A DNA stretch of 64,000 nucleotides from Isoetes taiwanensis (taxonomy: Eukaryota; Streptophyta; Lycopodiopsida; Isoetales; Isoetaceae), in contig JAJEKV010000027.1 of assembly GCA_021234155.1 (NCBI GenBank), positions 4,710,623 through 4,774,622 of the forward strand, given 5' to 3'. Within the stretch, counting starts at the first letter, position 1, and each line of letters starts with the position of its first letter. Below, in pieces: positions 57,245 through 64,000 of the stretch. A model generated the notes under the pieces. The model was given only the letters and a program-made list of their open reading frames with translations. It was not told where the DNA came from and searched no databases. The translations under genes and the position numbers were made by a program.

Positions 57245-59499
57245 CTAAGTTGATCACAGAGTTCCACGATCTCTTTCCAGATGAGATCAAGCAGCTTCCT
57301 TCTTATAGGGGAGTCGAGTGTGAGATAGCACTCGAACCAGGGACGAAGCCGACAAGTAAAGCCCCATACAGAATGACGACGCAGGAGCTGACGGAGCTAA
57401 AGAAGCAATTGCAGGAGTTGCTCGACCTAGGCTTCATTAGACCTAGCGTCTCGCCGTTTGGAGCACCCATTCTTTTTGTAAAGAAGAAGGATGGTAGCTT
57501 GAGGATGTGCATAGGTTACAGGCAGTTGAACAAGCACAGCATCAAGAATAAGTATGCGCTTCCCAGATCAGACAACTTGATGGATCAGCTCCAAGGGGCA
57601 AAGGTCTTCTCCAAAATCGACCTAAGGTCAGGCTATCATCAGATCAGAATAAAGGAAGAAGACATCCATAAAACGGCTTTCAGGACCAGGTATGGGCACT
57701 ATGAGTTCACGGTAATGCCTTTTGGCTTATCGAACGCCCCAGCAACGTTCATGAGGCTCATGAACGACATCTTCAGGGAGTTCTTGGACACCTTTGTGAT
57801 AGTATTCTTTGATGACATTTTGGTGTATAGCAGATCCCTGGAGGAACACGTGCAACACTTAAGGAGAGTGCTGGAAAAGTTGAAGAGGCACCAGTTGTAC
57901 GCCAAGTTGACGAAGTGCCACTTCGCAACAGAGAAGGTGGAATGTCTGGGTCATGTGATCTCAGCAGAAGGAATCTCGACGGATCCTGCCAAGATTGAAG
58001 CCGTCATTCAGTGGTTGGCACCAAAGAATGTGCATGAGGTCAGAAGTTTCCTTGGCCTAGCAGGGTACTACAGAAAGTTTGTGAAGAACTTTGCTAAGAT
58101 AGCGGCCCCGCTAACAGACTTGACGAGGGCGGAAAAGGTAAAAGATTGGGCAGACCATTGGCACAAGAAAGCCCAAGCAGGGTTTGAATTGTTGAAGGAA
58201 GCTTTGACAACCGCCCCCATCTTAACCCTGCCAGATCCAGAGAAAGATAAGTTGGTGGCGACAGACGCGAGTAAGATAGCCACAGGTGCAGTGCTCATGC
58301 AGGAAGAGCGTGTGGTAGCGTATGATTCCAGGAAGATGAACGACGCCGAAACGCGCTACCCGACCCATGATCAGGAATTGCTTGCGGTTGTCAGGGCATT
58401 AAGAATTTGGAGGCACTACCTCTTGGGAAGGAAGTTCCAATTGGATACAGATCATCAGAGCCTCCAGTATGTATTCACGCAACCACACCTTAACCTGAGG
58501 CAGAGAAGGTGGATGGAGTTCCTCGAAGAGTATGACTTTGATATAGTCTACAAGCCGGGGAAGCTCAACGTGGTAGCGGATGCGCTTTCAAGGCATCCCC
58601 TGACAACGAGAGTGCATTGCAATGCAATTTCGACGCTCTCCAGCGACTTCGGGAAGAAGATTGAAGAATCCTTGCCAACGGATGTTGATTTCAAGGAAGT
58701 ATGGGCAAGCCTCTCTAGGGAAGCTAGAACAGATAAGGAGCGGGAAGCCTTCAAACATTATAAGAAGGAAGGCAACCTGTTATACCATAAAGACAAGTTG
58801 TGCGTGCCCGAATCATCAGGTGTAAGGAAATTGATCCTCCACGACACGCACAACAGTCCAATAGTGGGTCATGCGGGATTCATGAAGACATATTTCAAAG
58901 TCCGCAGCAGCTATTATTGGCCAGGAATGAAGAAGCATGTAGCTCGCTACATCAAGGAATGTCAGCTATGCCAACAGACGAAGGCAGAGCAGCTTCGAAT
59001 TCCAGGAGCATTGGAGCCATTAGCGGTGCCAAACGCTAAGTGGGAGGTGATCAGCATGGACTTCATAACAGGACTCCCAAGGACTGTAAGAGGGAAGGAT
59101 GCTCTGATGGTAGTGGTCGACAAGTTGTCGAAGATGGCACATTTTGTGCCTTGCAGGACCACAGATACCGCTATGGATACAGCGAAGCTCTTCACCAAAG
59201 AAATTTTCAGGCTTCATGGCATGCCAAGGGAGATTATCTCCGACAGGGATCCGAAGTTCATGAGTGCCTTTTGGCAAGACCTCTTTGCGACAATTCAGAC
59301 GAAGCTATCAATGAGCACGGCCTATCATCCTCAGTTGGATGGCCAAACGGAGCGGACCAACAGGATTTTGCAGGATATGCTACGAAATTATGTCTGGAAC
59401 AAGCAAGGTATGTGGGAAGAATTTATTCACTTGGTGGAGTTTGCCTATAATAGCACCAAGCAAGAATCATCCCAAATCACAAGGCACCCAAAGATTTAA
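57139..59499 (+). CDS. Gypsy pol: reverse transcriptase, RNase H, integrase (C-terminus lost)
   Basis: In the -1 frame relative to gag, with a 106-bp overlap; coding similarity passes from gag frame to pol frame at about 57190-57200 (AATCAGAAGAAGG). RT has [32 protein letters not shown] and the catalytic [10 protein letters not shown]. RNase H has ATDASK and TDHQSL. Integrase has the HHCC finger (HAGFMKT to CQLCQQTK) and all three catalytic positions in [16 protein letters not shown] and QTERTNR. After [10 protein letters not shown] the frame runs 8 residues and stops, next to the CACTA insertion. No stop interrupts 786 residues, so the copy is young. The C-terminal integrase tail, which would tell chromovirus from Tat/Athila, is missing. 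Confidence 0.93.
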   Translation: MHKERAGSIYLQARDPRESEEGKEDKGLSELPKQVAKLITEFHDLFPDEIKQLPSYRGVECEIALEPGTKPTSKAPYRMTTQELTELKKQLQELLDLGFIRPSVSPFGAPILFVKKKDGSLRMCIGYRQLNKHSIKNKYALPRSDNLMDQLQGAKVFSKIDLRSGYHQIRIKEEDIHKTAFRTRYGHYEFTVMPFGLSNAPATFMRLMNDIFREFLDTFVIVFFDDILVYSRSLEEHVQHLRRVLEKLKRHQLYAKLTKCHFATEKVECLGHVISAEGISTDPAKIEAVIQWLAPKNVHEVRSFLGLAGYYRKFVKNFAKIAAPLTDLTRAEKVKDWADHWHKKAQAGFELLKEALTTAPILTLPDPEKDKLVATDASKIATGAVLMQEERVVAYDSRKMNDAETRYPTHDQELLAVVRALRIWRHYLLGRKFQLDTDHQSLQYVFTQPHLNLRQRRWMEFLEEYDFDIVYKPGKLNVVADALSRHPLTTRVHCNAISTLSSDFGKKIEESLPTDVDFKEVWASLSREARTDKEREAFKHYKKEGNLLYHKDKLCVPESSGVRKLILHDTHNSPIVGHAGFMKTYFKVRSSYYWPGMKKHVARYIKECQLCQQTKAEQLRIPGALEPLAVPNAKWEVISMDFITGLPRTVRGKDALMVVVDKLSKMAHFVPCRTTDTAMDTAKLFTKEIFRLHGMPREIISDRDPKFMSAFWQDLFATIQTKLSMSTAYHPQLDGQTERTNRILQDMLRNYVWNKQGMWEEFIHLVEFAYNSTKQESSQITRHPKI

Positions 59500-59513
59500 C
59501 TATCATAGATAAC

Positions 59514-60260
59514 CACTACAAAACCACTATGATAGTGGTTTTCCATGCAAAAATATTTTTCCTTAATAAAATCCACCTATTATAGTGGTTTTTAGAATGG
59601 AACTATGGTTTTGCATGCTAGTTTATACTCTTATGTGGTTAATTGAGATTGATGAAGGTTTTTATCCATGTCTTTGCTACCAGTTTGACAGGTCATGGTG
59701 GTTAATTATGCAATTTGCAACATTGAGAGTAAGAAAGACATGCTTAATAGTTTTTTTATACGTGTAGATGGTTTTGGGAGTGGTTTTAACTGGCAATACT
59801 TCAATGTTCATATATATGGTTTAACAAAGTCCTTTTATTTGTGATTTTTCATTTGGATTCTTTAAACAAGCATGGCTTGCCAAAATGTTAGTGGTTCTTG
59901 ACTGGAAGTACTATAATGTTTCTAGACATAGTTTAACAATGTCTTTTTATTTGAGGTTTTTCATCGTAATTTTTTAAGCTAACATGAGTTGCCGAATTGT
60001 TAGTGGCTTTTAACATGGTTTGGTAGTTGAGTTTTTCACTTTCCTGTTGAGGAAGAATGATAGTGGTTTTTTGTTAAGGAAGACATGGTTAGTACATGGT
60101 TTTACGTCTAATTTCCTAGGGTAATATGATTCTAAACTTGTTAATGGTTTTTAACATGGTTTTGTTGGTCGATCTTTGTAATGTAGTAGCTAACATGGTC
60201 TATGGTCGAGTTTTATTTTTTTAATGGTATTTTATAGTGGTATTATCCAAATCTTAATGA
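59514..60260. repeat. CACTA subterminal repeats
   Basis: Fifteen or so degenerate GTGGTTTT or CATGGTTTT motifs occur at short intervals (for example near 59537, 59588, 59776, 60003, 60063, 60144 and 60237), mostly in one orientation. In this superfamily such motifs bind the element's own DNA-binding protein. Confidence 0.6.
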
Positions 60261-61911
60261 GCATATTTCTGAGGTATTAAGTACACCATTGATTCCCTAT
60301 ATACTAATATCAAGGATATTGAGGGAAGAGTTATGAATCAATATGTTGTTCATATCGTCATTTGTTGTAGTTGAATTCATTGCTAATAATCGTCACCTAA
60401 GTGAGAAGTGTGTGTGAATATCAACCACTGGTTCAATAGTAAAAATGCATTTAGGTCTGGTTGTGTCTCAATAATGTTTGACGTTCAGTCTGTCAAGTTT
60501 GAAATAATGACATACATTTGCTCCGAAGGGGGAGGAAGCCATAAATAGTTTCTATTTATGAAAATAATTCAAACAAAATTCGCCTTTTTCAACAAGACCA
60601 TCATGTTGAAGTAGTTATGAAATACTTGTACTTCACTTAGTGATCCACTTAGTTATGCCATAACACATTTATGGCCTTCGAGTCTAGGCATATTAAACAA
60701 CATATTCCCTCTCACACAATCTGGGCCAGAAAACTTTTCAAGAAACTGATGTGGAGGATTGAGTGCTAATTATCTTAACATTCAGCTATTTTCCCATTGA
60801 GTGTGGTGTTAAATTGATTTATTTTACCCTGCAACAAAAAGTAATGGTGTGGTGTTAGATTGAGGAGCAAAAAGTAAGTCTCAAAACCACATAGTCAGTG
60901 TGAAGACATCAAACTGATTTTGTAGTTGTGGATTTGCATTCATTATCTTTGGGTATTATTATTTTAAATGTTAAAGTTTATTTCTTCTAGATCATTTGTG
61001 ATATTGAGAACAAAACAAATGAAAGTAATTTGGGGTTAAATAATATTTTAATTCAATGATGTAGTTCATTTTTAAAAGCATGTGGTTTATGCACAATCAC
61101 ATTTATCTCGATGAGATTTAACATGATTGGAAATAGTCTAGACAAACATAGTCTGACTGGTCTCTTGCTTTAGCGCTAACTGTTGTGCTGCAGTATACTG
61201 GATTTCAAGCTAGAAAGGCATATGGTAAATTGCTTAGAAGGGGATTTATTGTTGATCCAAACTTTGAAGTTACTCCAAGGTTTAACCCCTTCAAGCATTT
61301 ATCTCTTTGGAAACATTTGAGCCATGGTACTTAGGGTACTCCATTTGACAAAATATGGTAGCAAGCATGCCATAATACTTTGGATCATTCAAAATTATTT
61401 TTATTATGGAGCATATATGGTGACCTTTGATTATACCATGGTAATCTAGTTGTGCAAGCAAAATATAAGGGATAGCAAGAAACAAGTTCAATTGTCCGGA
61501 TAAAAATCACTATGTCAAAGCGATTGACTCAATCACTCTTCATATATTCAATAAGTTAGTGACCGAAAATATTCACTGCTTTTAGAATTGTTCTTATGTT
61601 CGATAACCTAGGCAGCATTATCAATCGGCGTCGGATCTTCAGTTGCCTACAAACGGAATCGAATGCTGCTAATTTTCTAGCTCAATACCTGAGATTTTCA
61701 GTTTTTCACTTTTCAATTTCCGTTGATGTCCTTATTTGGTTGGACCGACCTTATATAACAATGACTGTTTGTAATATATCAAATAACAGCTTGTAGACAA
61801 TTATAAACACAGATGACATGGCCCTTTGCTAGGCATAAATCTCTAAAAAAGATGGACCTATGGGAACAAACTTCTATAATTTTCTCATAATTCATACATG
61901 AATAGGTGAAT
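60261..61911. other. Non-coding, interior of the probable CACTA element
   Basis: AT-rich, with no ORF of note and no recognised repeat. It may be 3' non-coding sequence or an intron of the transposon gene on the minus strand. Confidence 0.35.
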
Positions 61912-62120
61912 AATTACATCGTACTAGGCTATATTTCATGAACCCAAAAAAACTCGGACAAAAAACCTTTTAACATGGTGTTTCTAAGGGATCGATGAAC
62001 AGTAGCCTAGTCAATCCAACAATTACATCATACTAGGCTATGCATCGTGGACCAAAAAAAAACCCGGACAAAAAACCTTTTAGCATGGTGTTTCTAAGGG
62101 TTCAATGAATAGTAGCCTAG
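61912..62120. repeat. Two-copy ~105-bp tandem repeat
   Basis: Units 61912-62020 and 62021-62120 share AATTACATC, ACTAGGCTAT, GGACAAAAAACCTTTTA, CATGGTGTTTCTAAGGG and AGTAGCCTAG. Confidence 0.9.
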
Positions 62121-62175
62121 ATGTGCAAAGGCAAGGTTTTCAAGGTTAAACAAAGTTTCTAAGGAACAGTAAACT

Positions 62176-62227
62176 TTTTAATTCCAAGTGAACAGTGCGG
62201 CCTTTTAATTCCAAGTGAACAGTGCGG
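62176..62227. repeat. Two-copy 27-bp tandem repeat
   Basis: TTTTAATTCCAAGTGAACAG followed by TGCGGCC, repeated perfectly apart from the truncated second end. Confidence 0.9.
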
Positions 62228-62327
62228 AACGAATAGCTCGATTCTTTTTGTGCGAAACATTATAGGTTTCATTCAATCGATCAAAAACATGCTCTCTGTA
62301 TTGTATTCCAATCGCAGAAAACATAGC

Positions 62328-62393
62328 TCAGGCCTCAAGCAGGTTGCCGAGCCACAAATCTCAGGCCTCAAGCAGGTTGCCGAGCCACAAATC
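62328..62393. repeat. Perfect two-copy 33-bp tandem repeat
   Basis: Copies at 62328-62360 and 62361-62393 begin TCAGGCCTCAAGCAGG and are identical. Confidence 0.95.
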
Positions 62394-63171
62394 TATCATT
62401 TGTTATTCTGAAAATGTTGCTACCAGGTTTTCAAATGTGCCTAATGTTTTGTGACTGTAACGTGAACTATGAACTGTGACTGCAATATTGCTTATGAGTT
62501 GCAAATGAACCATTAAAAACCCTGCGACTGTAGAACAACAAATAACAAACGCATACCATAAAACTCCAAACCCAACAAACTGTACGACAAAACTCCAAAA
62601 CTGTTATGTTGCATGCCATGTTTCAAACTGGAAATAACCGATGAATTTTTGGTTCCTGTCATCTGTGTATGTCATCTGTGTAACTCCATCTGAACTTGTC
62701 CTGATAATTAAACTTGTTCGAATGATAAACCTAAACTTTCTGTTTGTGACGAGAATAGTTCTAGACATACCTTTGTCATTGAAATCTACAAAAGAGAACA
62801 CCCTGCAATGCATACAAATAGACATCTTGATCTTTTCTGCAAAGATTAGATGAATCTGAGAAAAACCTGAATCTGAGAAAGTGTCTACAACCTTTCGTAT
62901 CCTACTAGAGTTGGATTTAAGTGCAGCAAGATGCCATGTATTTCACAATAAAGAATCTGCCAGAATCAAACAGATTTTTCGTCAGAGCTTTGAGTACAGC
63001 AAGATTTTCTGCCAAATACATGGCTCTCTCTTCACATTCTGTCACTGCTGCAGAAATGATATTATTCAAATTACAAGTAAAATAACTGAAAATGGCATTC
63101 ATTGAGAATAAAGGAGCAGCTTCTAACACATGTAGCTGATGCAAAACCCACAATTAAGCCAAAGCATTTTC
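62394..63171. other. Non-coding sequence downstream of the minus-strand ORF
   Basis: No feature recognised. It would contain the 3' UTR of the gene ending at 63172. Confidence 0.35.
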
Positions 63172-64000
63172 TCAATCCAATAGATAGTAAAAAGCACGTC
63201 GTCCAATGCCACTTTTTCTAACAGTCAACACCTTTAGAAGACAATCCCAAGACTGCCACCTCTTCTCCTCATAAGATGGTACCAAACATCGTGCTCCTCT
63301 CTTGTTTGTTAAATCCAACCATGTAATCTTCACTTTTTTGTCTTTTTCATTCACTGCATCAACAAGAGCATACCAGCAACCATCAGATGAGGTCAGGTGG
63401 GGTGCAGAACCATGCTTGATAGCTTGAACGGCAACAACATCCTCCTCCAAGGGCCAAATAGGAATATTTCCAGGCTTATGCAGTTGAAGTAGCCTATTTG
63501 GCAATGTCACAGTCTTGGTCTCAAGCGCAATGCTCCTTGTATCCCTAACTGTCCTCATGGGCAAAATGCATATTTCTCGAAGTATGTAGCGTACTGGCAA
63601 GATAGACTCATAATTAAAAGGCTCCATCCCTTCCGCCAAGATGGGCATTCCAGTTGCCTCATCAAGATCGATACTAGCATTTATTAGCTGATATCTATAA
63701 TAATCTGCTGCAAAATACACATTTGTTTCAGATCCTTCTTTATGGGAGAAAACATACCTGAGCTTACCATACCATTGTCCATTAGAAATGTCTTTATTCT
63801 GAACTACCATCGCATCCCCTTTTGTAAATATTGATCCCGCAAGCAAGATACCCTTATATTGTGAAACAGTGGATTGAGATAGAGCATTGAGACCATATGC
63901 CTTCTGAAGGTAAATCTCTTCTTCTATTGTGTATTCCCTTGTCTTTCCACGTCCAATAAGTATGCCTTTGCTGGAAATGATGTTTTCCCAAGCCTCTAAC
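63172..64000 (-). CDS. Partial ORF, unrecognised; perhaps transposon-encoded
   Basis: The minus-strand frame is open from the window edge to a stop at 63172, about 275 residues, with no start inside. The sequence has EEEIYLQKAYG, STVSQYKGILLAGSIF, WYGKLRYVFSHK, VYFAADYYRY, SILPVRYILREI and SGIGRRAFYYLLD. The WYGKL-(x)n-F pattern resembles C-terminal regions of large plant DNA-transposase proteins, but I cannot name a family with certainty. A host gene is also possible. Position inside the probable CACTA element favours a transposon protein. Confidence 0.5.
   Translation of the reverse strand, partial: LEAWENIISSKGILIGRGKTREYTIEEEIYLQKAYGLNALSQSTVSQYKGILLAGSIFTKGDAMVVQNKDISNGQWYGKLRYVFSHKEGSETNVYFAADYYRYQLINASIDLDEATGMPILAEGMEPFNYESILPVRYILREICILPMRTVRDTRSIALETKTVTLPNRLLQLHKPGNIPIWPLEEDVVAVQAIKHGSAPHLTSSDGCWYALVDAVNEKDKKVKITWLDLTNKRGARCLVPSYEEKRWQSWDCLLKVLTVRKSGIGRRAFYYLLD

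Larger units (their letters stand above)
50994..59510 (+). mobile_element. Ty3/gypsy retrotransposon with an extra ORF before gag; right end missing
   Basis: Order: 5' LTR (50994-52571), primer-binding site, ~680-bp leader with two hairpins, accessory ORF1 (53251-55194, one TAG), spacer, gag-protease (55361-57244), RT-RNase H-integrase (57139-59499). This is gypsy gene order, with integrase after RNase H. The element is cut at about 59510 by a probable CACTA transposon; no 3' LTR is seen in the window. Coding regions are GC-rich and well preserved against decayed AT-rich surroundings. The LTR is a diverged relative of family A. Confidence 0.9.
59514..64000. mobile_element. Probable CACTA (En/Spm-type) transposon, one end; extends beyond window
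   Basis: CACTACAAAACC at 59514 is the signature terminus of plant CACTA elements, next to the palindrome ACCACTATGATAGTGGT. The following 750 bp contain many GTGGTTTT, ACATGGTTTT and ATGGTTTT copies, which is the expected subterminal repeat region. The preceding AAC may be the 3-bp target duplication. No opposite terminus (GTAGTG) is seen, so the right end lies beyond 64000 or is lost. Only inference links the ORF at 63172-64000 to it. Confidence 0.55.

Overview
The window looks like nuclear DNA from a large, repeat-rich land-plant genome. The two intact genes have plant-type introns, and their families (a GDSL esterase/lipase and an ERD4/OSCA3-type channel) are typical of plants. Everything else is Ty1/copia, Ty3/gypsy, LINE, retroposon, MITE-like and probable CACTA sequence, often nested. 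I cannot name the species. A seed-free plant or gymnosperm is a guess from the degenerate, mixed repeat content only.

Layout, left to right. 1-6.4 kb: LINE 3' tails and a minus-strand 5' LTR (family A) with its primer-binding site, carrying an ~0.84-kb extra segment. 6.4-10.4 kb: AT-rich intergenic DNA with a ~0.63-kb degenerate AGATTC-type tandem region. 10371-11838: a five-exon GDSL lipase-like gene. 13.8-20 kb: two copies of a poly(A)-tailed non-coding retroposon, one with a perfect 11-bp target duplication and a nested MITE, plus a second MITE with an internal ~33-bp array. 21.3-28.2 kb: a family-A 3' LTR split by a complete but inactivated copia element with a 5-bp target duplication. 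28.2-32.5 kb: decayed APE-type LINEs and a tRNA-like short element. 35955-39096: a six-exon ERD4/OSCA3.1-like gene whose first intron holds the second copy of the array-bearing MITE. 39-50.9 kb: LINE debris, a katanin p80 WD40 pseudogene fragment, a MITE nested in a LINE tail, and short tandem repeats. 50994-59.5 kb: a large, relatively well-preserved gypsy element lacking its right end. 59.5-64 kb: one end of a probable CACTA transposon that cuts the gypsy element, with a long partial ORF running off the window.

The most unusual object is the gypsy element. Between its 5' LTR and gag it has an extra sense ORF whose first residues, Met-ARTKQAAR, match the histone H3 tail (ARTKQTAR) at seven of eight positions. 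Upstream of that ORF are two 67-bp palindromic modules and a strong TATA-like sequence lying outside the LTR. The ORF is split by one in-frame TAG and separated from gag by an AT-rich spacer that ends in a splice-acceptor-like sequence. Together these suggest a separately expressed, possibly chromatin-targeting accessory protein; that is inference.

A second theme is retroposon 3' ends. At least six LINE-like copies end in the same short hairpin (GACC-loop-GGTC followed by GTGGACG-TAAAAA), each followed by a different microsatellite. This suggests a shared recognition structure for target-primed reverse transcription and a source of new microsatellites.
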